Assembly: GCA_964643145.1 (NCBI GenBank)
Contig: CAZXPG010000017.1
Span: 1-27,275, forward strand
Length of the DNA: 27,275 nt
From: CAZXPG01 sp964643145
GTDB taxonomy: Bacteria; Pseudomonadota; Alphaproteobacteria; Rickettsiales; Arcanibacteraceae
Direction of reading: 5' to 3'
Shown here: in pieces, positions 1-8,183 of the stretch
Position numbering within the stretch: position 1 is the stretch's first letter
How the letters are laid out: every line of letters starts with the position of its first letter
The notes under the pieces: generated by a model
Told to the model about the DNA's origin: nothing
Databases searched by the model: none
Seen by the model: only the letters and a program-made list of their open reading frames with translations
Position numbers and translations under genes: made by a program

Positions 1-55
1 TTTTTCAAATAGTTGACAGTTTTGGATAAGCACAGCTTTCCAAAACTGAGGTTAA
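1..55 (+). repeat. Composite palindromic repeat, copy 1 (left end cut by window edge)
   Basis: Positions 17-31 read CAGTTTTGGATAAGC. Positions 35-48 are its reverse complement with one base missing, separated by a 3-base loop. Bases 1-16 (TTTTTCAAATAGTTGA) are identical to 9307-9322, where they join the two hairpins of the complete copy, so the first hairpin of this copy lies outside the window. The element ends in CTGAGGTTA, as copy 2 does. It sits just upstream of the gene starting at 73. Confidence 0.8.
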
Positions 56-72
56 ATGGTGACAGAGGTGTT

Positions 73-1998
73 ATGCAAACAACAATAGAATCTTACCCCA
101 TATCTCCTCTGTTGCGTTTATGGGGGCTGGGCGTGGTGTCGGTGAGTGTATGTGCCAACATTGCCTGGTATTATATGCATATCATGCCAATGCTTGTGGT
201 TGTGCCTGTGTTGGTCTATGTGGCAACGGTGGTTATTGTGCTTGGCACATCCTTCTCTTCCAGCTACCACCGGTTGTTGCTTATCCATGCCTATGTCACC
301 TTGCCGCTTACCCTGCCATTGTTGCTGCCGCTGCCTTCGGGGTTTTTTATCTATCTCTCCAGCCTGGTCGTGCTGTTTTTTAATGCGCTTATCACTCATG
401 GCGAAATCAGAAGGTTGCGAGCGGAAGTGCCATCATGGCCACTGTATGGGGGAATGCTCATCGGGGGGGTGTTATCTGGTGGAGCCATTGCCTATTTTAT
501 TATAGGCCATACCGCCGTATCATACCTGCCGTTACTGCTCACGATTGCAGGTGGCTGTTTACTCAGACCACGCATTATCGAGCCGGTATTTCCTGAGGCA
601 CCGACAACGCCCTCCTTAGTGTCGCATCTGTTGGGACGGGTTGCGCAATGGAGAATGGCAGTTCCCGTATCGTTGATACGCTACCAGCAGTTGGCCGCAC
701 TGGTGGCTTTTGTGCTGCTGTTGTTATTGCTAGCGGCAAGCTATCGCCATATTATACCGCTGATTGGCACCATGCAGGTCTATAAGGTGAATATCTATAT
801 GATTGCCTACGGGGTAGTTATGGTAGGGGGGTGTTTTGCCTTTCGGGCTAAACCTCATTATTTCAGTGCAAGCATAATGGTATCGGTGTTAATAAGCGTG
901 TTGTTTTTTACCCAGTCGGCGATGGTGATAGAAATTCCGGCACTAGGAGCAAGCCATTTAAGCGTTGAACGGGTAATGCTCATGTCGGCGATACTGCTTG
1001 CCTTTGGTGTGAAAAGCCCTGTGCTCTATAGTGTGCAGACACCGTATGGATTGCTACAGGTGCAGCATAACCGCCTGCAATCCAGGCTTGAATTAATCAA
1101 TGATGCTATTATTCATGGTATACAATCTTACGATAACAATGAGCGGATGGTTCCTCATGCCTATTATGGTAGGCAAGGGCCATTTGGGCAGATATATAGT
1201 GCCTTTGCCCATGATCCTCGCACCCTCAATATAGCGGTGATAGGGCTAGGTGTAGGAACAGTGGCCGCGTATGGCAGGCCAGGCCAGAAGATGACATTCT
1301 ATGAGGTTAATCCGGAAGTTGAGCATATTGCCTCTACCATGGGGTATTTCACTTATCTGGATGAAAGCCCTGCTGATATTACCATTGTGATTGGTGATGC
1401 CCGTGACAGCTTATCCCTGGCCGATGATGGTGCTTTTGGCATGATTATAGGCGATGCGTATAGTGGGAGGGCTACACCACGCCATTTGCTCACCCGTGAA
1501 GCTTTTGCGCTCTATAAGCAAAAGCTCCAGCCCGGTGGTATTATGCTGCTCAATGTGATAGGGATGCCAGTAGCAACACTCAGGCAGGTTGCCCTGGCGG
1601 CGGCAGCAGTGGGGCTACAGGGTTTTTCCCGTCACTATGTGCCTGCACATGATAATGGGGGGAGTGGTGCAGTGGTGCAGTCTGCAAAAGGAGGCTTGCT
1701 ACCCGAAAAGAAGCCAGGGTTTGGTTATAGCGACCCTGTTGTCAAACACTGGATGACGATGTTGGAAAGGGGGCTGGCACAGATAGGTGTCCGTGAAGAA
1801 CGTAAAGTGGATGATCTTTTCTCCCATTGGGCCGTGCTTGCCGAGAATAGTGAAACTATCACGGTAGCGATGCAGGATGCACGTTGGAAAAAATTACCCA
1901 CCGCCTTACCCGAAACGACGATGCTTACCGATGAAGAGTGTGGGTATGATCGCTGGGATTCAATGTTGACTAAGCGGAGTTCACTGCGTTCATCGTGA
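73..1998 (+). CDS. Membrane protein with C-terminal spermidine-synthase-like domain
   Basis: The protein has 641 residues. The N-terminal half (about residues 15-315) is very hydrophobic, with roughly eight membrane segments. The C-terminal half resembles the spermidine/spermine synthase fold. It has HGIQSYD near 348, the SAM-type nucleotide loop GLGVGTVAAY at 391-400, acidic E411 after the second strand (YEVNPEV), GDARDS at 441-446 and IIGDAYSG near 458-465. This layout matches the family of membrane-fused spermidine-synthase-like proteins, whose substrates are mostly unknown. The loop lacks the GGGDGG signature of true aminopropyltransferases, so polyamine synthesis should not be assumed. 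The reading frame is open back to a TTG at 13, but that would begin inside the palindromic repeat. I chose the ATG at 73, which follows a purine-rich AGAGGTG. The gene stands alone and converges on the glycosyltransferase gene. Confidence 0.75.
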   Translation: MQTTIESYPISPLLRLWGLGVVSVSVCANIAWYYMHIMPMLVVVPVLVYVATVVIVLGTSFSSSYHRLLLIHAYVTLPLTLPLLLPLPSGFFIYLSSLVVLFFNALITHGEIRRLRAEVPSWPLYGGMLIGGVLSGGAIAYFIIGHTAVSYLPLLLTIAGGCLLRPRIIEPVFPEAPTTPSLVSHLLGRVAQWRMAVPVSLIRYQQLAALVAFVLLLLLLAASYRHIIPLIGTMQVYKVNIYMIAYGVVMVGGCFAFRAKPHYFSASIMVSVLISVLFFTQSAMVIEIPALGASHLSVERVMLMSAILLAFGVKSPVLYSVQTPYGLLQVQHNRLQSRLELINDAIIHGIQSYDNNERMVPHAYYGRQGPFGQIYSAFAHDPRTLNIAVIGLGVGTVAAYGRPGQKMTFYEVNPEVEHIASTMGYFTYLDESPADITIVIGDARDSLSLADDGAFGMIIGDAYSGRATPRHLLTREAFALYKQKLQPGGIMLLNVIGMPVATLRQVALAAAAVGLQGFSRHYVPAHDNGGSGAVVQSAKGGLLPEKKPGFGYSDPVVKHWMTMLERGLAQIGVREERKVDDLFSHWAVLAENSETITVAMQDARWKKLPTALPETTMLTDEECGYDRWDSMLTKRSSLRSS

Positions 1999-2011
1999 TG
2001 TTTACACCCCC

Positions 2012-2032
2012 ACCCCTCCAAGGGGGAGGGGT
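2012..2032. repeat. GC-rich inverted repeat between convergent genes
   Basis: ACCCCTCC (2012-2019) pairs perfectly with GGAGGGGT (2025-2032) around a 5-base loop. It lies in the 47-base gap between two convergent stop codons and could help end transcription on either strand. Neither strand has a T-run after the stem, so it is not a standard intrinsic terminator. Confidence 0.55.
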
Positions 2033-2045
2033 AGCGAATGCCTTA

Positions 2046-4430
2046 CTATAGTGCCTTTTGCCAGAGTTGCCAGGGCTTAGAGTTGCGTGAAGGGAAGGCC
2101 AGAGTGAAATCGCCACGCAATAGCCCCAGATTAGGGTTATAGTAGGGGTCATTATCAAGCGTATCTCCCCAGCGTTGGCGCATATAGGCAACTTCTTTCT
2201 TGAAACGGATAAATTTTTCGGGTGTGTCTTCATAACCGCGTGTTGCTGACTCGTGATGGTAGAGTTCGGCATAGGGTGTCCACAGAATACGATATCCTTT
2301 CTCACGCACCTTCAGGCATAAATCCACATCGTTAAAGGCAACGGTGAGATGCTTCTCTTCAAACCCTCCTGCTTCCAGAAATACATTCTTCCGCATCACC
2401 AGGCAGGCAGCAGTGACGGCAGCCAACGATTGCACCAGTTGCGCCCGACCGAAATAGCCAGGATCCTCTTTGGTTAGCCCGTGGAAGAGATGGGTGGCAA
2501 CCGCACTTTCCGGCGCACCTGTACCCGTTACCACGCCACCATGCTGGATGGTATTGTTCGGATAATACAGCTTTGCCCCCACTGCCCCAATCTCTGGGCG
2601 GATGGCGTGTGATACCATTTCACGCAGCCAATCGGAATGGATAGCCTCAATATCGTTATTAATGAAAGCAATGAGCGGGCTGTCAGCCGCATTGACGGCA
2701 ACATTATTCATGGAAGAGAAATTAAACGGTGCGTCATAATCTAGCACGCGCACTTTGGAACTATGCTGGGTCACTTCCTCAAAATAGGCCAGTGTTTCTG
2801 GGTCATCACTCTGGTTATTGATGATAAGAATGCTGTAATTATCATAGTCGGTGATATCCAGGATGCTATTCACGCAGGTGGAAAGCAGCGCGACAGCATT
2901 ACGGGTGGGGATAATCAGGGTGATTTTTGGTTGTGGTAGCGGGAGGGGCCAATGCAGCCGATGATAGCCACCACCGCTGGCGGCATCGGTGATGGTAACG
3001 CCAGGGCTAACCGCGGTGAAATAATCCTGTAAGGCGTGACGCGATGCTAAAGCAGCATAGTCTTTGGCATCATTGGCCAGTGCTGTCGAACCGGCAATGG
3101 CGCGCCAATGGTAAAGAATATGGGGAACATGGCGGATTTTATCATGGCGTGAGGCCTTCACCGCCCGCAGGCAGAGGTCATAATCTTGGCTGCCTTCAAA
3201 CCCTTTGCGGAAGCCACCAATGCTGTTGACAACACTGCGACGATATACCCCTAGATGGCTGAACATATTCTGGCCGTAGAATAAATCAGGGTTCCAGTCT
3301 GATTTAAAATAGGGGTCGTAGCGTTCGCCTTTTTCGTTGATCTTGTCTTCGTCTGAATAAAGGAGATCAGCCTCAGGGTGTTTATTAATAGCATAAGCTA
3401 TATGGTAGAGCGCATGGGGGGAGAGTAGGTCGTCATGGTCAAGCAGGGCAATAAATTCCCCCGTAGCAAGAGCCAGGGCACTATTAGAACTTTCAGAAAT
3501 ATGCCCATTTTTCTCACGGAATACCAGCTTCACCCGCGTATCTTTTTTGGCATAGTCGCTAAGCATTTTGCGGATAGCAGGGTTTGTCGAGCAATCATCA
3601 GCAATGCATAGTTCCAGATGGGGGTAAAGTTGTGATAGTACCGAATCGATAGCCGCACGTAACCAGGCCACGTCCACATTATAAACCGGCATTATTACGG
3701 AAATAAGCGGCTTTGAGGGGAAATCCTGTATATGTTGGCGAATCGCTTTTTTATCCTCATCCGACAAGCTGTCATTCTCGGCAATCCAACGCTGGTAATC
3801 GGGAATAGTATAGGTGATATTACGGTTCAGATAATAGGCAATACCGCGCAATCCTTGTGTTCTCAACACCATCTGGGCTTTTTTGCATACTTTACGGAAG
3901 CCATAGCTACGGAGCACCTGTATAGCTCGCTGATACACGGCAGGGCGCAGCAGGAAGCGAGTAGCTTTTCGTACGAAGCGCATCAGCTCTTTGCTTGCTC
4001 GCAAGGGTGCTGTTATTTTCCAGGAGGTGGAATGTAGAAGCTGGGTGATAGACAGTTCCTTTTGCAAGAGTGCCGCTTCTAGTGCGCGGCATTTGGCGTT
4101 ACCATGCTCTATCTGCTGAAGATAGTCATGAAAGCACGCAGAGGGCATCAGCCATAACGCTTCAGCGTTGCAGTCAGAAAGAGCCTGCTGCCACAGTGTA
4201 AAGACGCGATAATTACCGGAAGATACATTGACGGCAAGCACGGGCGAAAGGGCAAACTGCTCTTCAAGCAATAATGTCAATCTGGGGGGCGATATGTCTG
4301 GTTCATTCGCCACTAATGTGGCTTCATCAATGAAACATGCCTCTTTGGGAATAAGGGATGTGTCGAGTTTATCGGTGTCCAGGAGAAAAAAGATGCGTTT
4401 CTGGGTGGTGTTGGGGTAGGTATCGTGCAT
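2046..4430 (-). CDS. Glycosyltransferase with two family-2 (GT-A) domains
   Basis: The protein has 794 residues. About residues 1-240 hold no recognised catalytic domain but include the 'TSWKITAPLR' segment often seen before GT2 domains of O-antigen and rhamnan glycosyltransferases. GT2 domain 1 spans about 241-420 (SVIMPVYN at 244-251, metal-binding DHDD at 331-334, QDYD at 415-418). GT2 domain 2 spans about 502-715 (TLIIPTRN at 504-511, NND at 591-593, FNDVDLCLK at 699-707). Both domains keep their acidic motifs, so each may add a sugar. The likely role is cytoplasmic-face assembly of a surface polysaccharide or protein glycan from nucleotide sugars; the sugar cannot be read from the sequence. 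It starts 12 bases after the rppH stop and is probably the last gene of that operon. No clear Shine-Dalgarno sequence precedes the ATG, so translational coupling is possible. Confidence 0.85.
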   Translation of the reverse strand: MHDTYPNTTQKRIFFLLDTDKLDTSLIPKEACFIDEATLVANEPDISPPRLTLLLEEQFALSPVLAVNVSSGNYRVFTLWQQALSDCNAEALWLMPSACFHDYLQQIEHGNAKCRALEAALLQKELSITQLLHSTSWKITAPLRASKELMRFVRKATRFLLRPAVYQRAIQVLRSYGFRKVCKKAQMVLRTQGLRGIAYYLNRNITYTIPDYQRWIAENDSLSDEDKKAIRQHIQDFPSKPLISVIMPVYNVDVAWLRAAIDSVLSQLYPHLELCIADDCSTNPAIRKMLSDYAKKDTRVKLVFREKNGHISESSNSALALATGEFIALLDHDDLLSPHALYHIAYAINKHPEADLLYSDEDKINEKGERYDPYFKSDWNPDLFYGQNMFSHLGVYRRSVVNSIGGFRKGFEGSQDYDLCLRAVKASRHDKIRHVPHILYHWRAIAGSTALANDAKDYAALASRHALQDYFTAVSPGVTITDAASGGGYHRLHWPLPLPQPKITLIIPTRNAVALLSTCVNSILDITDYDNYSILIINNQSDDPETLAYFEEVTQHSSKVRVLDYDAPFNFSSMNNVAVNAADSPLIAFINNDIEAIHSDWLREMVSHAIRPEIGAVGAKLYYPNNTIQHGGVVTGTGAPESAVATHLFHGLTKEDPGYFGRAQLVQSLAAVTAACLVMRKNVFLEAGGFEEKHLTVAFNDVDLCLKVREKGYRILWTPYAELYHHESATRGYEDTPEKFIRFKKEVAYMRQRWGDTLDNDPYYNPNLGLLRGDFTLAFPSRNSKPWQLWQKAL

Positions 4431-4442
4431 TTATGCGTAATA

Positions 4443-4976
4443 TCAGTACGTTGCAGGGGGTGTGTGGAACGCTTGGCTGCTTTCTGCCTTGCTTGAAAGA
4501 ATGGCTTGGAACTCTTCCATCACGGCAATATATAGCTTACGTTTGAAGGGCACAATAATCTCCAATAATTCATCCATAGTAGCCCAGCGCCATTGCATAA
4601 ATTCGGCATGTTGAGTATGGATATTGATATCAGCATCATTGCCGAAAAATTGCAGGGCAAACCACTTTTGCTTCTGCCCACGGTATTTTCCTCCCCATAG
4701 CTTGGGGATCAGGTAATCAGGTAGGTCATAATAGAACCATTCACGGCTCTCAGCAATAACCCTGGCGGATTGAATGCCCGTCTCCTCCAATAATTCCCGC
4801 ATGACGGCCTGGGTTGGGCTTTCATCATCATCAATGCCACCTTGCGGCATCTGCCATGCTTCACTACGTGTATCAATGCGCCTGCCCACAAACACCTCAT
4901 TACGGGCGTTGAGGAGCATGATTCCTACGCCGGGGCGATAGGGAAGGGCGGTATATTTTCCTTTAGGTTGTTCCAA
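4443..4976 (-). CDS. rppH: RNA pyrophosphohydrolase (Nudix)
   Basis: The protein has 177 residues. The Nudix box spans G46-I68 and fits GX5EX7REUXEEXGU exactly, with E52, R60, E61, E64, E65 and G67 all present. The fold begins at YRPGVGIMLLN (13-23), and the WQMPQGGID stretch before the box is typical of RppH. The enzyme removes pyrophosphate from 5'-triphosphorylated RNA (and dinucleoside polyphosphates in some relatives), preparing mRNA for decay. The start is a TTG one base after the TAA stop of the upstream gene. A TAG lies in frame just upstream, and the next ATG (residue 20) would remove the first strand of the fold, so TTG is the only sensible start. The tight junction suggests translational coupling. 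The C-terminal tail after about 162 is not conserved. Confidence 0.93.
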   Translation of the reverse strand: MEQPKGKYTALPYRPGVGIMLLNARNEVFVGRRIDTRSEAWQMPQGGIDDDESPTQAVMRELLEETGIQSARVIAESREWFYYDLPDYLIPKLWGGKYRGQKQKWFALQFFGNDADINIHTQHAEFMQWRWATMDELLEIIVPFKRKLYIAVMEEFQAILSSKAESSQAFHTPPATY

Positions 4977-4977
4977 T

Positions 4978-5808
4978 TTATTCTATTTTCCGCACCAAAT
5001 CTGTCACGGGGACAAGCTTAAACCCGTTCTCGTTCAAGCTGGCGAGCCAGTTAGTGAGCACCAGGAATGCCGCCGGAGAGGGCGATTCTATGACAATAAG
5101 TGCCTGCCCATTCATACTGGCTGAAGTTTCGCTTTCTGCCAGCAAGGAGGAAATAGTGGGAAAATACTCCTCATTTATTACTAGGGTTGCTTCCAGGGCG
5201 GTAAGGGAAAGTGCATCAGTCTCTTGTTGCCAATCCTCATGCCCCTCATTATAATAAATGAATAATAGATTACGTGCTTTAACACTGTCAAGAAAGGCAC
5301 TCATATTTTTCACAGAAAGCAGCGTTTTTACATGCGCCTGGGTATAAACACCCGTATAGTTGGCAAATGATGCGATTGCCTCTTCTTGCTGCTGGAACGT
5401 CTCACTATTGTCTATAGTTTCGGGAAGCTCAAGGAGAAGCGGGTGTGCGCTGGCAGCAGTGCCCCATTGATTCAGGTGAGGGGTATCGGGCAATAAGGCA
5501 AGTGCTACCGCTGCCGGAAGGCCAATAGCGGTTTGTAGCTGTTTGGTATCAGAGCCTAAATGGGTAATAAGAACAGCAATATGCGGAAGTGTGGTTTTGG
5601 TTGCTGGAGGGGTGGGCGGCGTTGCTGGCTTGCTTAAATCTGGCAACGCGTTTGCTGTTACCGGAATGGTAACGCTTTGCCCTGTTATCAATGCCTTCTC
5701 TGCCAGATGCAACCGGACGCGTTGCTGATACCATAGCGACAGCGCAGCGATCACCGCCAGAAAAGTGACAATTGCAAGCAGCCCCAGTATCGTATGACGT
5801 AAACGCAT
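4978..5808 (-). CDS. Divergent polysaccharide deacetylase family protein (YibQ-like)
   Basis: The protein has 276 residues. An N-terminal membrane anchor spans residues 7-27, followed by a Pro/Thr-rich linker (about 55-72) and a periplasmic domain from about 75. Family-type signatures are PHIAVLITHLG (75-85), IGLPAAVALALLPDTP near 95-110 and AHPLLLELP. These match the DUF610/YibQ group, which shares the polysaccharide deacetylase barrel but is divergent at the metal-binding motifs; its activity is unproven. In alphaproteobacteria this gene commonly lies between ctpA and rppH, as here. It ends one base before the rppH start and begins 13 bases after the ctpA stop. The likely role is cell-envelope maintenance; this is inferred from location and context only. 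Confidence 0.8.
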   Translation of the reverse strand: MRLRHTILGLLAIVTFLAVIAALSLWYQQRVRLHLAEKALITGQSVTIPVTANALPDLSKPATPPTPPATKTTLPHIAVLITHLGSDTKQLQTAIGLPAAVALALLPDTPHLNQWGTAASAHPLLLELPETIDNSETFQQQEEAIASFANYTGVYTQAHVKTLLSVKNMSAFLDSVKARNLLFIYYNEGHEDWQQETDALSLTALEATLVINEEYFPTISSLLAESETSASMNGQALIVIESPSPAAFLVLTNWLASLNENGFKLVPVTDLVRKIE

Positions 5809-5821
5809 TGGCAGCTACCCC

Positions 5822-7165
5822 CTATTGGTTGGCGTTAAACACCGCCACCCCTTTTAAAAGATCAATAGCACGGGCAAGCTGATAGTCTTTGTTATAAAGG
5901 CTTTGCTCTTCCGCTTTGATACCAGCATCTTGTTTTTTCGTGGCTTTGCGCTCTTCTTGGGCAGCTTCATGCTTATCGGCCTTTTTCTCATCGCCTTTGG
6001 TCAGATGCTTGCGCAGGCTAGCCTCGGAATAGAATTTTTTGCTGTCTTTGGTATCAAATTCCAGCTTGGCAGGTTCTACCACAATATCCGGTGTAATGCC
6101 TTCGGCCTGGATAGAGCGGCCTGAGGGCGTATAGTAACGCGATGTGGTCAGGCGAATCGCCCCATGCCCCTGCAAGGGGATAACGGTCTGCACCGATCCT
6201 TTGCCAAAAGATTTGGTTCCCATAATAATAGCCCGTTTATGGTCTTGCAGTGCCCCTGCCACAATTTCAGAGGCAGAAGCCGAACCGCCATTAATCAGCA
6301 CCGCGATAGGGAGGTTCTCGGCAATATCGCCTTTATGGGCATTAAAGCGGCTGCTGCTATCCTGCACGCGGCCACGGGTAGAAACAATTTCACCAGAATT
6401 CAGGAAATCATCGCTGACGGCCACTGCCTGGTCAAGCAGGCCACCAGGGTTATTACGTAAATCAAGCACCACGCCTTTTAACTTGTCGCCCACCTGCTCT
6501 TTCAACTTGTCCATTTCTGATTCAAGCAGTGAAGAGGTCTGTTCAGAAAAAGAGGTAATACGGATATAGGCAATATCCCCTTCAGCGTGGGAACGTACCG
6601 ATTTAATTTTAATAATGTCACGGGTGATAGTGAATTCCAGCGGCTCATTCTGCCCTTCACGCAGTATGCTCAACCGTATTTTGGTGCCAGCCTTGCCACG
6701 CATTTTTTCTACTGCTTCCGCTAGTGTCATGCCCATCACGGCTTCATCGTCAATATAGCTGATAAAATCTCCAGCTTTAATACCAGCATCAAAGGCGGGC
6801 GTGTCATCAATCGGGGAAACCACCTTCACCAGGCCATTCTCAAGCGTTACTTCAATGCCTAAGCCACCAAACTCACCGCGTGTCTGGATTTTCATTTCAT
6901 CAAAGGCTTTTTCATTTAAGTAGCTCGAATGCGGGTCAAGCGAGGTAAGCATACCATTTAGCGCCGATTCAATCAGTATTTGATCAGACACTTCTTCTAC
7001 ATAATCACGTTTTACCCGTTCAAAGACATCACCAAACAACCCCAACATTTTCAGCGTGTCTTTACTGGTTTCTTTCGCGGGTTTAGGGAGAGTGCTGGCA
7101 ACAGCTAACGGGCTAGCCAGCATGAAGAGAGTCAGGGTAACAGAAAGAAAGGAAGCTGCGCGCAT
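5822..7165 (-). CDS. ctpA: Carboxy-terminal processing protease, S41 family
   Basis: The protein has 447 residues from the chosen ATG. Residues 1-24 form a signal peptide (MRAASFLSVTLTLFMLASPL, then AVAS). A short helical domain follows, then a PDZ domain at about 98-180 (GGLGIEVTLENG, AGIKAGDFI) and the S41 catalytic core. By comparison with E. coli Prc, the catalytic residues are S297 in GSASASE and K322 in SFGKGSVQ. D308 lies 11 residues after the serine, as in Prc. A Lys/Glu-rich tail (about 388-420) precedes a final helix. The protease cleaves periplasmic proteins from their C-terminus. The frame extends to a TTG at 7195, but only the ATG at 7165 places the signal peptide at the N-terminus. 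hemC ends 84 bases upstream; that gap contains a small 7-bp hairpin (7206-7222). Confidence 0.93.
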   Translation of the reverse strand: MRAASFLSVTLTLFMLASPLAVASTLPKPAKETSKDTLKMLGLFGDVFERVKRDYVEEVSDQILIESALNGMLTSLDPHSSYLNEKAFDEMKIQTRGEFGGLGIEVTLENGLVKVVSPIDDTPAFDAGIKAGDFISYIDDEAVMGMTLAEAVEKMRGKAGTKIRLSILREGQNEPLEFTITRDIIKIKSVRSHAEGDIAYIRITSFSEQTSSLLESEMDKLKEQVGDKLKGVVLDLRNNPGGLLDQAVAVSDDFLNSGEIVSTRGRVQDSSSRFNAHKGDIAENLPIAVLINGGSASASEIVAGALQDHKRAIIMGTKSFGKGSVQTVIPLQGHGAIRLTTSRYYTPSGRSIQAEGITPDIVVEPAKLEFDTKDSKKFYSEASLRKHLTKGDEKKADKHEAAQEERKATKKQDAGIKAEEQSLYNKDYQLARAIDLLKGVAVFNANQ

Positions 7166-7249
7166 TATGGTGTGCCTTTTTTGATTAAGAAGCAAAACGA
7201 ATTCAAAAGCTATTCTAGCTTTATACTAATCATCATTAAAAATCTACCC

Positions 7250-8176
7250 TCAGCAGAAGAAATTTGGCCCTCCGGCCTTTTTTAATAGTTCTCCTGCCTC
7301 GGTGCCAAGTAAGAAAGCCTCACCACTACTGCTATGACGCTCAATGCGGTGGATAGTACGCCCGTTAGTGGTGGCAATGAGTGCCTGTAAGTGGAGCGTA
7401 GTTCCTTCCAGCCTGGCTAGTGCCGCCATAGGGGTGCGGCAATTGCCTTCCAGCACGGCGAGAAAGGCGCGTTCAGCCTCAATGCAGAGGGCAGTATCCG
7501 GGTGGTTAAGGGGTTGCAGCAGGGCATGGGTATCGGCATCATCGTCGCGGCACTCCACCCCAATAGCCCCTTGCGCGACAGCGGGAAGCATAGTAGTGGT
7601 GGGGATAGTATTGGTGATTTCCTGTTCCATATGGATGCGCTTCAGGCCTGCTACCGCCAGGATAGTGGCATCAGCCAGTTTGCGGTGATGCAGTTTATCT
7701 AGCCGAGTTAACACATTGCCCCGGAAGGGAATAATGGATAGATCCGGCCGCAGGTGCAGCAATTGCGCCTGCCTCCGCGAGGAAGAGGTGCCTATCACCG
7801 CACCTTCGGGTAGATCATGAATCGAGCGGTAATGGCTGGAAAGAAAGGCGTCACGTGGGTCTTCCCGTTCAAGCAGCGCGGCAATACAGAGGCCACCAGG
7901 CAGCAGGGCAGGCATATCTTTCATCGAATGTACCGCCATGTGGATGCGCCGTTCCTGCAACGCCTCCTCTATTTCTTTGGTAAACAATCCCTTGCCACCA
8001 ATCTCGGTGAGGTTTTTGTTGGTGATAGCATCACCCGTGGTAAGCATCGGCACAATGTCGATAGCCTCAGCAGTAAGATGGGGATGTGCCAGCATCAGGC
8101 GGTTTTTCACTTCGTCTGCTTGTGCCAGGGCCAGTTTGCTGCCACGTGTGCCAATACGGATGAGACTATGAGACAT
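7250..8176 (-). CDS. hemC: Porphobilinogen deaminase (hydroxymethylbilane synthase)
   Basis: The protein has 308 residues, the usual family length. It joins four porphobilinogen molecules into hydroxymethylbilane in the haem pathway. The N-terminal IRIGTRGSKLALAQA is diagnostic. D87 in HSMKDMP corresponds to the catalytic aspartate (D84 in E. coli). The arginine cluster in GTSSSRRQAQL (129-139) binds substrate. C246 in EGNCRTP is the dipyrromethane cofactor attachment cysteine. The gene starts 7 bases after the LD-carboxypeptidase stop. A G-rich run that could serve as ribosome binding site lies inside the end of that upstream gene, so the two are very likely co-transcribed. Confidence 0.95.
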   Translation of the reverse strand: MSHSLIRIGTRGSKLALAQADEVKNRLMLAHPHLTAEAIDIVPMLTTGDAITNKNLTEIGGKGLFTKEIEEALQERRIHMAVHSMKDMPALLPGGLCIAALLEREDPRDAFLSSHYRSIHDLPEGAVIGTSSSRRQAQLLHLRPDLSIIPFRGNVLTRLDKLHHRKLADATILAVAGLKRIHMEQEITNTIPTTTMLPAVAQGAIGVECRDDDADTHALLQPLNHPDTALCIEAERAFLAVLEGNCRTPMAALARLEGTTLHLQALIATTNGRTIHRIERHSSSGEAFLLGTEAGELLKKAGGPNFFC

Positions 8177-8183
8177 CGGAATA

